Of a DNA stretch of 37,713 bases, positions 7,042 through 16,000 are shown piece after piece. A program made the translations under genes and the position numbers. The notes under the pieces are model-generated. The model did no database searches, was not told the DNA's origin, and saw nothing but the letters and a program-made list of their open reading frames with translations. This DNA comes from Robiginitalea sp. (GTDB taxonomy: Bacteria; Bacteroidota; Bacteroidia; Flavobacteriales; Flavobacteriaceae). The stretch lies in the NCBI GenBank assembly GCA_024638915.1, contig JAHEJJ010000031.1, positions 1 through 37,713 of the forward strand, in the 5' to 3' direction. Positions within the stretch are counted from its first letter, which is position 1. Every line of letters begins with the position of its first letter.

Positions 7042-8168
7042 AATTCGTAGAGGATCCCAATTCCGAGCAGCTGTTTAAATTGAATACGCGCCCCGCCGGG
7101 ATTAACCACCGTGCCGTTTTCGTCTATGACCCTGTTGAACTTGATATCGTCGTCGTAGATAATATGGGTGCCCAGGGTAGCTTCGATAAAATTGTTCACG
7201 GTAAATCTGAAAGTGAGTTCCCAGTCCACATCGATATTCCCAAACGATCGTATATAATCTGTGTACAGGCTCAGGGCGTGTTCTATAATCACATTGCTGA
7301 AAAGTTCCTTTTCCCAGTAATTGGTCAAAAACAATCCAAATTCTGTAAAAGTCCTATCTCCAGGCACAAGGACATTTCCAGCATCATCAAGGACCGCCGG
7401 GGTAACACCAAACGCTCCCTGGTTCGCCAGGATCTCATCGAGAACGAAGGTAATCTTATAGGAAGCAGGAGAAAAATACAGATCAAAATCCTTGCCTTTT
7501 GGTATGAAGGATGCCCCGGCACCCAAAAAGAAATAGCCCGGCGCCATAAATCGGGAAATCGGGGTACTCCTGTCGGGGTATTTGAAACCATCTGTAAACT
7601 GAGTATTGAATTTCCCCTTGACCGAAAAATACCATGGGCTGAGCGTATCTTTTTGGTACCCAAAAGTCGATCGTACCCGTATCGCATCCTCGGTTTTTCG
7701 AAGCTCCTGACCTTCCTGCGAGTTCCAACCATAACGAAGGGCCATAACATTGTCCCATTGAATATGCCTGAATTTATAATTACGTTCAAAATCCAGTTTG
7801 GCCAGGGCCGAAATAGAATTGTCGCCACCAGCATTCCAATTCACAAAAGCCACTTCATTGAGTATAAATCCAATTTTGTTCACCTTTTCCCAGAAAGAGG
7901 GTACTACAAACTTTTTTTTCCGGCGGATTAAAGGCTTGGTATTGTTGAAGGAGATCACCGGATTGTTGAGCTTAACTCCTCTTGGAACAATTTTTATTTT
8001 ATATTGGATTTCGCGAATTACGATCGTATCGACAGCTATTAAGGAATCGATAGCGGCAGAATCTACTGTTACTGCGGGTGGAATACTATCCTGAGCCCTG
8101 GAGATCATTCCTCCTAAGAGGAGCATTGAGATCAACAATAAATAATTACTTCTGCGAAAAAAGTTCAT
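7038..8168 (-). CDS. DUF3078 outer-membrane protein
   Basis: A 376-residue protein of the Bacteroidota DUF3078 family. A signal peptide (ending SRAQ) is followed by a Ser/Val/Asp-rich spacer and a basic LIRRKKKF patch (residues ~82-89). The family core starts with WEKVNKIGFILNEVAFVNWNAGGDNSISAL. The rest has alternating amphipathic strands (WYFSVKGKFNTQF, FDLYFSPASYKITFVLD, DVDWELTFRFTVNNFIEATLGTHIIYDDD) and ends in LLGIGILYEF. The terminal Phe and strand pattern indicate an outer-membrane beta-barrel; no biochemical function is established for the family. It is transcribed on its own from a likely promoter at 8234-8241, divergent from tadA. Confidence 0.85.
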   Translation of the reverse strand: MNFFRRSNYLLLISMLLLGGMISRAQDSIPPAVTVDSAAIDSLIAVDTIVIREIQYKIKIVPRGVKLNNPVISFNNTKPLIRRKKKFVVPSFWEKVNKIGFILNEVAFVNWNAGGDNSISALAKLDFERNYKFRHIQWDNVMALRYGWNSQEGQELRKTEDAIRVRSTFGYQKDTLSPWYFSVKGKFNTQFTDGFKYPDRSTPISRFMAPGYFFLGAGASFIPKGKDFDLYFSPASYKITFVLDEILANQGAFGVTPAVLDDAGNVLVPGDRTFTEFGLFLTNYWEKELFSNVIIEHALSLYTDYIRSFGNIDVDWELTFRFTVNNFIEATLGTHIIYDDDIKFNRVIDENGTVVNPGGARIQFKQLLGIGILYEF

Positions 8169-8233
8169 TAGGCTGTAGTCCTGAAGGGTAATACTGGCTA
8201 TTGCTATCCTATGATTAGGTTTAAAACTTTGAG

Positions 8234-8241
8234 CAAATGTA
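8234..8241 (-). promoter_or_regulatory. -7 element for the DUF3078 gene
   Basis: TACATTTG on the minus strand matches the Bacteroidota -7 consensus TAnnTTTG. The predicted transcript starts near 8228, giving a ~60-nt leader. No convincing -33 TTTG was found at the expected distance. The element lies beside the divergent tadA promoter. Confidence 0.5.
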
Positions 8242-8266
8242 CTTTAAAATCGTTTTATCCGGTAAG

Positions 8267-8294
8267 TTGAAATTCATGTATTGTCGTATTTTTG
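8267..8294 (+). promoter_or_regulatory. Bacteroidota-type promoter of tadA
   Basis: TTG (8267-8269), a 17-bp spacer, and TATTTTTG (8287-8294) match the -33/-7 consensus of the Bacteroidota primary sigma factor. The -7 element ends only 4 nt before the ATG at 8299, so transcription should start at or within a few bases of the start codon, giving a leaderless or nearly leaderless mRNA. Confidence 0.7.
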
Positions 8295-8298
8295 ACCA

Positions 8299-8748
8299 AT
8301 GGAGTTTCAGCTAGATGACACTTACTTCATGCAAAAAGCCTTGCAGGAAGCTGAGACAGCTTTTGAGAAAGGCGAGGTACCCATAGGGGCAGTAGTTGTG
8401 GTTCAGGATCGTATTATCGCCAGGGCGCACAATCTCACCGAGCAACTCAGGGATGTTACTGCGCATGCGGAAATGCAGGCCATTACCGCAGCGGCTAATT
8501 TCCTTGGAGGCAAATACCTGTATCAATGCACACTATACGTAACGCTGGAACCTTGCCAGATGTGCGCTGGGGCATTGTACTGGAGTCAAATTCCAAAGAT
8601 TGTTTTTGGAGCTTACGACCCTCGGCGTGGATTTAGTGCCATGGGCGGGCAATTGCATCCCAAGACAGATTTGGTTGGGGGCATTATGGCCGAAGAAGCT
8701 TCAGATCTTTTAAAACGATTTTTTATCCAGAGAAGGAACTTGAATTAA
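8299..8748 (+). CDS. tadA: tRNA-specific adenosine deaminase TadA
   Basis: A 149-residue zinc deaminase that converts A34 to inosine in the anticodon of tRNA-Arg(ACG). The cytidine/deoxycytidylate deaminase fold motifs are complete: H56-A-E58 (zinc ligand and catalytic Glu) in TAHAEMQAI, and C86/C89 in TLEPCQMCAGAL. The GEVPIGAVVV segment and the C-terminal GG/RRGFSAMGG region are typical of TadA rather than of free-nucleoside deaminases. Its length is normal. The ATG at 8299 keeps the conserved N-terminal helix (DDTYFMQKALQEAE); the next Met, at residue 11, would cut into it. The gene is monocistronic. It faces cspA, and the hairpin between them mainly suits the minus strand. Confidence 0.92.
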   Translation: MEFQLDDTYFMQKALQEAETAFEKGEVPIGAVVVVQDRIIARAHNLTEQLRDVTAHAEMQAITAAANFLGGKYLYQCTLYVTLEPCQMCAGALYWSQIPKIVFGAYDPRRGFSAMGGQLHPKTDLVGGIMAEEASDLLKRFFIQRRNLN

Positions 8749-8773
8749 TCAATTGATTTTAATAAATGATAAA

Positions 8774-8801
8774 TAAAAACCCCGATCATCTGATCGGGGT
8801 T
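8774..8801 (-). terminator. Strong intrinsic terminator between tadA and csp
   Basis: AACCCCGATCA (8778-8788) and TGATCGGGGTT (8791-8801) pair perfectly over 11 bp with a minimal loop. On the minus strand the stem runs into TTTTTATTTA, so it ends the cold-shock transcript. On the plus strand there is no T-run, so tadA termination there would be weaker. Confidence 0.88.
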
Positions 8802-8826
8802 CTGAATAACTCAAAATAAAATATTC

Positions 8827-9021
8827 TCATCCAATAAGTTGCACCTGAGCTGCAACCACTCCCTTTCTACCTTCTTCTTCTTGGTATTCTACTTTGTTGC
8901 CTTCCCTCAGTTCCAGGCCATTAAGAGCCGTAACATGAACAAAGATGTCTTTTCCAGTTTCGTCGTTGGTAATGAACCCAAAACCCTTGGATTCATTGAA
9001 AAATTTTACTGTACCAGTCAT
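8827..9021 (-). CDS. Cold-shock domain protein (CspA family)
   Basis: A 64-residue single-domain OB-fold protein that binds single-stranded RNA and DNA and acts as an RNA chaperone. The two RNA-binding motifs are intact: KGFGFIT (RNP1, residues 12-18) and DIFVHV (RNP2, residues 25-30). The start MTGTVKFFNESKGFGFI is canonical. It lies 73 nt downstream of the small membrane-protein gene 9095-9358 on the same strand. It could be read through from the aspS-clc transcript or have its own promoter in that AT-rich gap, where I found no clear TAnnTTTG. It ends at the strong terminator at 8774-8801. Confidence 0.95.
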   Translation of the reverse strand: MTGTVKFFNESKGFGFITNDETGKDIFVHVTALNGLELREGNKVEYQEEEGRKGVVAAQVQLIG

Positions 9022-9094
9022 TTAAAAAATTTTAAAATAATAATACTACTAAGGTAAAAGATTTCATCTATATGGTTTTGTAAAAGGGCAAAAA

Positions 9095-9358
9095 TTATTG
9101 ATTATCAGTGTCCTTATCTCCCGAATTCCTCATTTTGTGGATGTTTTCCTCGGTCAGCATATAGTCTTTCATCTTCTTTCCTTTACTGACCGAAATCAGG
9201 AATAGGGGCATCGCGATCAGAAATAAACCAAGCGTGCCAAAACCAATATACTTATGAGCGACGGAGGGTTCCGCTTCCAGATTATAAAATCCAAATCCGA
9301 TGGCTGATAATGATGCCAGGGTGATAAAAAGAATAATATATCTGAATCTAATCTTCAT
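9095..9358 (-). CDS. Small two-helix membrane protein
   Basis: An 87-residue protein with two predicted transmembrane helices (about residues 7-25 and 37-55), a basic GKKMKDYM stretch and a hydrophilic C-terminal tail. I do not recognise a named family. The start codon lies inside the 3' end of the CLC transporter gene (11-base overlap), implying translational coupling and a shared operon. Both ends of the chain are predicted cytoplasmic (positive residues at the N-terminus and after helix 2). A role as a small companion of the CLC protein is possible but rests only on position. Confidence 0.65.
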   Translation of the reverse strand: MKIRFRYIILFITLASLSAIGFGFYNLEAEPSVAHKYIGFGTLGLFLIAMPLFLISVSKGKKMKDYMLTEENIHKMRNSGDKDTDNQ

Positions 9359-11144
9359 CTTCCCTGGTAAAGTTAATCAACTCGCTTCGGTAGGCGGTCA
9401 TCAGTTTTGATTTTGATATGAACCCCAAATACCTGCCATCCTTGATCACAGGGAGATTCCAGGCTCCGCTGTTGTGAAATTTGTCCATAACATCCTGCAT
9501 ACTATCCGTGCCATAGAAAATATGTTCCGGGGCTTGATTCATAAACGACTCGACCTTTATCTTGTCGTACATATCGGAATCGAACATAAATTCCCTGATG
9601 TCATCGAGGGTGACGACCCCCACTAGTGCCTGTTGTTCATCCAGGACCGGAAATATATTCCTCTTTGATTTGGAAACCGACTTTTGCAGCATTTCTCCCA
9701 GGCTCATATTTAGACTGACAGTACTAAATCCTTTTTCCAGCACATCGTCCAGAGTCATGATCGCCAAAACCGATTTATCCTTGTTATGGCTGATCAGCTC
9801 ACCCTTTTCGGCAAGCTCGCGTGTATATATATTATATTTTATGGCATTTTTAGTAATGAGGTATGAAATGGAGGCGGTGATCATCAGCGGGATGAAAAGC
9901 CCGTAGCCCCCGGTGATTTCAGCGATCAGAAATATAGCCGTCAGCGGGGCGTGGATCACACCGGCGATGAGCCCGGCCATGCCCACAAGGGTAAAATTGC
10001 TTTCACTGATGTAGAATCCAAGGCCTGAGTTGTTGACCACTTTGGCTACAACATTTCCCAAAGCGCTTCCCATGACCATCGTTGGAATAAAAATACCACC
10101 ACCCCCACCAGCTGCAAAAGTAGTGGTCATGGCTACCGCCTTAAATATGGTAATACCGAAAAGCAGGGCGATCACTACCCATATATTTTCCATGTAGGCA
10201 TCAAAAGGGGTTTTACCAAGCGCTTTGATATGTTCTCCTTCGAGGAGATGATTGATAAATCCGAATCCTTCACCGTAAAGCGGGGGGATGAAATATAACA
10301 TGGCACCAATGGCCAGTCCGCCAATCAGCAATTTGTATTTCGGACTACGAAAGAGTTTGAAGAACTTTAAAATACTGAAATACATTCTGGTAAAATAGAT
10401 CGAGGCTATTCCGGTTCCCACCCCAAGCAATACATAGAATAAAGTGTCCCGGATGTCAAAGGGCTCCGTAATAGAGAAATAAAAAAGTGTTTCTTCTCCC
10501 AGAAAAAAGTAAGAGGTCAGGACCCCGGATATGGAAGCCAGCAAAAGCGGTAATACCGAGAGCATGGTAAGGTCGAGGCTAAAAACCTCCACCGCGAAGA
10601 TGATCGCTGCTATCGGGGATTGGAAAATAGAGGCAATCGCACCGGCAGAAGCACAAGCGATAAGGAGGGTTCGGGTTTTGGCGTTTATATGTAAGAGCCT
10701 CCCAAAGTTAGAACTAATGGCAGCCCCAGACGCTACTGCAGGACCGAGGAGCCCTACCGAGCCACCAAATCCAACGGTAAGGGGTGCTGTAATAAGCGGC
10801 GTGTAGATCTGTTTGACGCTAAGGATCCCTTTTTTACGGGAAAGAGAAAAGAGCACTGAGGATACCCCGTGTTCCAGTTTTTCCCTATGAACATATTTTA
10901 CGTAGAGGAACACCAATGTGAGGCCGATAATAGGGATAACAAAATATAATTGATTATCAGAAAAGATGATCCCTTTTTCGAGCAGCGATTCGATAAAATA
11001 GGTAAGGTTTTTGAGTGTAACAGAAACGAGTCCTGCCAAAAATCCCACGATCACCGAAAGGATTTGAGTAAAGGTTTTATTGGAGATGTTTTTATACCTC
11101 CACCGAAAAAAGCGTTTAAAGACTCTATTAAATTGGTCGGTCAT
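9348..11144 (-). CDS. CLC-type chloride channel/transporter with two CBS domains
   Basis: A 598-residue protein: a CLC membrane domain (about residues 25-430) plus a C-terminal CBS pair (about 460-590), which in this family senses nucleotides. CLC landmarks are GFGGSVG (125-131), the inner helix FAVEVF with Glu186 in place of the proton glutamate, and the GIFIP selectivity segment at 350-354 after a Gly-rich run. Strikingly, the G-x-E-G/A-P motif that supplies the extracellular gating glutamate reads G131-L-L-G-P135, with Leu at position 133 (codon CTC). In known CLCs, loss of this Glu disrupts proton coupling and gating, so this protein may be an uncoupled chloride pore. The gene follows aspS by 47 nt and overlaps the small membrane-protein gene downstream, suggesting one operon. 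Confidence 0.88.
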   Translation of the reverse strand: MTDQFNRVFKRFFRWRYKNISNKTFTQILSVIVGFLAGLVSVTLKNLTYFIESLLEKGIIFSDNQLYFVIPIIGLTLVFLYVKYVHREKLEHGVSSVLFSLSRKKGILSVKQIYTPLITAPLTVGFGGSVGLLGPAVASGAAISSNFGRLLHINAKTRTLLIACASAGAIASIFQSPIAAIIFAVEVFSLDLTMLSVLPLLLASISGVLTSYFFLGEETLFYFSITEPFDIRDTLFYVLLGVGTGIASIYFTRMYFSILKFFKLFRSPKYKLLIGGLAIGAMLYFIPPLYGEGFGFINHLLEGEHIKALGKTPFDAYMENIWVVIALLFGITIFKAVAMTTTFAAGGGGGIFIPTMVMGSALGNVVAKVVNNSGLGFYISESNFTLVGMAGLIAGVIHAPLTAIFLIAEITGGYGLFIPLMITASISYLITKNAIKYNIYTRELAEKGELISHNKDKSVLAIMTLDDVLEKGFSTVSLNMSLGEMLQKSVSKSKRNIFPVLDEQQALVGVVTLDDIREFMFDSDMYDKIKVESFMNQAPEHIFYGTDSMQDVMDKFHNSGAWNLPVIKDGRYLGFISKSKLMTAYRSELINFTREDED

Positions 11145-11191
11145 GCGCCTTTATGGGTTTTACCTGATCTGGTTGTTTGGCATCATCGATC

Positions 11192-12946
11192 TTATGAAGA
11201 CAGATCGAGTCTGATATGCAATTCCTTCAGTTGTTCTTTATCCAATGGTGAAGGGGCGTCGATCATAACATCCCTGCCACTGTTGTTTTTGGGAAATGCG
11301 ATAAAATCCCTGATGGTTTCCTGCCCGCCAAGAATCGCCACAAGCCTGTCGAGCCCGAAGGCGATTCCACCGTGTGGTGGAGCGCCATACTGGAACGCAT
11401 TTAACAGGAAACCAAACTGCGACGCAGCTTCCTCCTCGCTAAAGCCCAAATGTCTGAACATGATAGCCTGGGTTTTTTGATCGTGGATCCTGATAGAACC
11501 TCCCCCGATCTCGTTTCCGTTTAGCACAAGGTCGTAGGCATTGGCCCGAACAGCTTCCGGGTTTTCATCGAGCAATTCCAGATGACCGGGCTTAGGCGAG
11601 GTAAAGGGATGATGCATGGCGTGATAACGACCGGTTTCCTCATCTTTTTCCAGCAATGGGAAATCGAGTACCCAAAGCGGTGCAAATTCGTCGGTTTTTC
11701 TAAGTCCAAGGCGCTCCGCCAGTTCCATTCTCAAAGCACTAAGCTGTGTTCTGGTCAGATTTATATCGCCCGAGAGCACACAGATAAGGTCGCCTGGCTG
11801 CGCATTGGTGATCTTCGCCCATTTCTGCAGGTCTTCCTGGCTATAAAATTTGTCAACTGATGATTTGTAGCTACCGTCTTCCAGGCATTTTACATAAACC
11901 ATGCCCTTGGCTCCAATCTGGGGTCTTCGGACCCAATCGGTCAAGGCGTCTATTTCCTTTCTGGTGTACGAAGCGGCTCCGGGTACTGCAATACCCACTA
12001 CCAGTTCGGACTGATTGAAAACATTAAAATCTTTATGCTGAGCCACTTCGTTCAATTCGCCAAACTCCATACCAAAACGAATGTCGGGCTTATCCGAACC
12101 ATATCGTCTCATCGCTTCATCGAAAGTGAGTCTGGGGAAGCTGCCAATATCCTGACCACGGATTGTTTTTAACAGATGTCGGGTCAGACCTTCAAAAGTG
12201 GCAAGGATATCCTCTTGTTCCACAAAAGCCATCTCACAGTCGATCTGTGTAAATTCAGGCTGCCGATCGGCCCTCAGATCTTCATCCCTGAAACATTTTA
12301 CAATTTGAAAGTATTTGTCGAGCCCACCGACCATCAATAGTTGTTTGAAGGTCTGGGGCGACTGGGGCAGGGCATAGAATTGCCCTTCATTCATTCGGCT
12401 GGGTACCACAAAATCACGAGCTCCTTCCGGAGTCGACTTGATCAAATACGGCGTTTCTACTTCGATAAACCCCTGGGAGGAAAGGTAATTTCTAACCTCC
12501 ATGGTCACCTTCGATCTGAATATCAGCTTTTCCTTGACCGGATTTCTTCGAATATCCAGATAGCGGTATTTCATACGAAGGTCGTCTCCGCCATCGGTGG
12601 TATCCTCAATGGTAAAAGGGGGTAAAAGGGATTTGTTGAGGACTTTCAGTTTTTCGACCAGGATCTCGATTTCCCCTGTGGGGAGCTTGTCGTTCTTGGA
12701 AGCGCGTTCGATTACCTTACCTTCAACCTGAACTACAAATTCACGACCTAATTCCCGTGCCTTTTCCAAAAGTGATACATCGCTTCTCTCCTCATCGAAG
12801 ACCAGTTGAGTGATCCCATATCGGTCGCGCAGGTCTACCCAAACCACAAATCCCTTGTCTCTGGTCTTGTGGACCCATCCGGCAAGGCAGACTTTCTGAT
12901 CAATATGGCTTGGTCTCAATTCACCACAGGTATGGCTTCTATACAT
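11192..12946 (-). CDS. aspS: Aspartyl-tRNA synthetase
   Basis: A 584-residue class II synthetase that charges tRNA-Asp with aspartate in the cytoplasm. It has the bacterial-type layout: an N-terminal OB-fold anticodon-binding domain (about 1-105, with [19 protein letters not shown]); the catalytic core with motif 2 around [19 protein letters not shown] (219-236); the bacterial GAD insertion (about 290-410); and motif 3 near the C-terminus ([19 protein letters not shown]). Length is normal for the family. A -7 element TACATTTG lies at 12972-12979, giving a ~20-nt leader. It probably starts the transcript that continues through the CLC gene and its small neighbour. Confidence 0.96.
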   Translation of the reverse strand: MYRSHTCGELRPSHIDQKVCLAGWVHKTRDKGFVVWVDLRDRYGITQLVFDEERSDVSLLEKARELGREFVVQVEGKVIERASKNDKLPTGEIEILVEKLKVLNKSLLPPFTIEDTTDGGDDLRMKYRYLDIRRNPVKEKLIFRSKVTMEVRNYLSSQGFIEVETPYLIKSTPEGARDFVVPSRMNEGQFYALPQSPQTFKQLLMVGGLDKYFQIVKCFRDEDLRADRQPEFTQIDCEMAFVEQEDILATFEGLTRHLLKTIRGQDIGSFPRLTFDEAMRRYGSDKPDIRFGMEFGELNEVAQHKDFNVFNQSELVVGIAVPGAASYTRKEIDALTDWVRRPQIGAKGMVYVKCLEDGSYKSSVDKFYSQEDLQKWAKITNAQPGDLICVLSGDINLTRTQLSALRMELAERLGLRKTDEFAPLWVLDFPLLEKDEETGRYHAMHHPFTSPKPGHLELLDENPEAVRANAYDLVLNGNEIGGGSIRIHDQKTQAIMFRHLGFSEEEAASQFGFLLNAFQYGAPPHGGIAFGLDRLVAILGGQETIRDFIAFPKNNSGRDVMIDAPSPLDKEQLKELHIRLDLSS

Positions 12947-12971
12947 AATAAGGCTGATCGGATTACAGCGG

Positions 12972-12979
12972 CAAATGTA
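12972..12979 (-). promoter_or_regulatory. -7 element for aspS
   Basis: TACATTTG on the minus strand fits TAnnTTTG, with transcription predicted near 12966. The -33 position has only a CTG 18 bp upstream, so the promoter is less certain than its -7 box. Confidence 0.5.
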
Positions 12980-13045
12980 CTAAGTATCGCCATAATTCAG
13001 AAAACAATAAGAGGGAATTCACCACCGTAAGCGGGTTACCCGAAA

Positions 13046-16000
13046 TCAGGCAGCCAGTTCCAGATCTTCTTTTTTCTCAACCGGCCTGGCTTTTCTTCTA
13101 TAAATCCTCCGTTTTATCCGATAGGTGATATTGAAAAGCACCGGGACAATAATCAGCGTAAGGAAGGTGGCTACGATAAGTCCGAAGATAACCGTCCATG
13201 CCAGGGGTCCCCAGAAAATCACATTGTCTCCACCGATGTAGATCTTAGGATCAAACTCGGAAAACAGCGAAAAGAAATCGATATTCAAGCCAATGGCGAG
13301 TGGTATTAAGCCTAATACTGTAGTGATAGCGGTCAGGAGTACGGGCCGTAAACGAGCCTTGCCCCCTTTTACGATCGCCTCGCTTACCTCTTTCATTGTC
13401 AGGTAGTCTCCATCGGACAGTCCAAGGGCGACTTTCTTCCGATCGATCAGAATCTGGGTATAGTCGAGCAGGACCACTCCATTGTTTACCACAATCCCGG
13501 CCAGGGAAATAATACCCATCATGGTCATCATGATGACAAAGGGCCAACCTGTTAACATAAGTCCACCAAAAACCCCGATAAAGCTCAGGAAGATCGCGGT
13601 CATAATAATCGCAGGTTTAGAGATACTGCCAAATTGAAATACCAGGATCAGCATAATAAGGCCAAGTCCTGAAAAGAAAGCGCCAACAAGGAATTGCATT
13701 TGTTTGTTCTGTTCCTCGATTTGTCCGGTATAATCGATCTTCAAATTTGACGGCAGCCCGTTAAAATCTTCCATTTCTTTTTGGATTTCCGTCACGATGG
13801 CCTGGGCATCGGTAAAACCCGGTTGCAGTCCTGAATAGACCGTCACAACCCGACGGGTATCTCTATGTTTGATCGCGCTGAATGAAGAGGTATTCCTTTG
13901 GGATGCTACAGCGGAAACCGGAACTTCCTTGATTTGTCCCGTAGCCTGGTCCCTGAAAATAATATTCTGATTAAACAGCGCGCTTGTATTGTATCGCAGG
14001 TCTTCATTAAAGCGAACATTTATATCGTAATCCTCGCCATCTTTTTTGAAGATACCGGCTTTATCGCCAAACAGCGACCTTCTCAACTGGTTCCCAACCT
14101 GCCCCACTGCAACACCCAGTTCACCGGCTTTCTTGCGGTCTACCACCACCTGCATACCCGGATTCCCTTTGTTGACATCGATCTTCAGCTCTTCGATTCC
14201 TGCGATATTTTTACTGTTGATAAAATTTCGCATACGCTCCGCAATATTGATCAGTGTATCGTAATTTTTGCCTTCAATTTCAATATTGATCGGATAACCC
14301 GCCGGCGGTCCTACGGCATCTTTTTCCACCGAAATAGCCACTCCGGGGTATATGCCTTTCAAGCCCTCCTGTATTCTTTTGCGAAGCAATTCGGTATCCT
14401 TGCCATCGCGGTATTTATACTCTCTCATGGAAATGGTAATCTTACCACGATGAGGCATCTCGGCGGCTGATCCACCTTCGGTAAATGGATTTTCTGCTCC
14501 CTTACCTACCTGGGATACACTCGATTCCACCAGGAGATTATGGTCGTCTTCCATAAATTCTTCATTATCGGCAATCGCATATACCCGTCGTTCGATATCC
14601 TTTGTGATATCATTGGTCTTTTCTATGGCAGTGCCTTGTGGATACTCTATATAGACATAGATCTCATTGGGGGTATTATCGGGGAAGAACTCAACCTTAG
14701 TCCTGCCGCTGCCCAGGGAGATCCCAAAGGTGATAAATGCGGTGATCAAAATGAGTACAGTAACCCCAAAATACCAGTACACATTAGCTCCCCGAATAGC
14801 GTGTTTAAGTCGCTTTTCATACCAGTTCTCGAAACGGGCCAATGTATTCATCTGAAAACGACGTGCAGCACGTTTTAAAATGTATTTATATCCCCAGAAT
14901 CCAGCCGCAAGTGCTATTATCAGCGTTCCAAAACCGCGGACGGGACCACCGATGAGAAATATAAATATTCCAACGCTACCTAAGATGATACTCAGGCGGA
15001 TCAACTGTTTTACCGATAATTCCTTATCCCCGATTTCCATAAAACTCGATACCAGCATCGAATTCATAAAAATGGCTACAAAAAGAGAGGATCCGAGTAC
15101 TACAGATAAAGTGATAGGGAAGAAGATCATAAACTCGCCCATAATACCCGGCCAGAGACCGAGTGGTACGAAGGCCGCTACCGTGGTAGCGGTAGATATG
15201 ATAATAGGGAAAGCAATTTCACCGATGCCCTTTTTGGCTGCTTCGATGCGCGACATACCCTCTTTTTCCATCAGTCGGTAAACATTCTCAACCACCACAA
15301 CACCATTATCAACTAGCATACCAAGTCCCATTATAAGCCCAAATAGGATCATGGTATTCATGGTGAATCCAATGGCAGACAATATCATAAAAGACATGAA
15401 CATAGACATGGGAATAGCAAATCCCACAAAGAGGGCATTGCGGAATCCGAGGAAGAACATCAGGACGGTGACTACCAGAATGATCCCGAAAATTATATTA
15501 TTGACCAGATCATCTACCTGGTTTAAGGTACGACTCGAGGAATCATTGGCTACACTGACCTTCAGATCCGGTGGAAAAACGTTCTCCGTGGCTTCCTGAA
15601 TAATTTTTTTGATATCCTCCGCCGCGGTGATCGCATTTTTCCCGGCTCTTTTTTTGATATCGAGCATCACCACACTTTCCCCTCGTTCACGGGCATAGGT
15701 GGTCTTATCCTCTTCTGTAAAGGTGACCTCAGCGATCTCCCTCAGATAGACTGCGACGTCATTTTCAGATTTAACCACAAAATCTTCCAGATCAGAAGGG
15801 TTTTCTATCTCACCTAATATCCGGATGGTACGCCGTTGACCACTGGTTTTGAGATTACCGGCAGACATGGTCATATTTCCATTATTGATGGCCTGGATCA
15901 CATCGTTAAAGCTCACCTTTGCCGCCATCATCTTGTAGATATCCACGGCGACTTCAACCTCTTTTTCCTGTGCCCCTCTGATATCCACCTCTTTGATCTG

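Noticed and set aside
7080-7931. Plus-strand frame of 283 codons opposite the DUF3078 gene
   Set aside because: It lies wholly antisense to a gene with a signal peptide and recognisable family. Its translation is basic and low in pattern, with no promoter or known motif.
13898-14470. Plus-strand frames of up to 197 codons opposite the RND permease (13898-14470 and 15836-16429)
   Set aside because: These are shadows of a clearly real transporter gene; no domain resembles a known protein.
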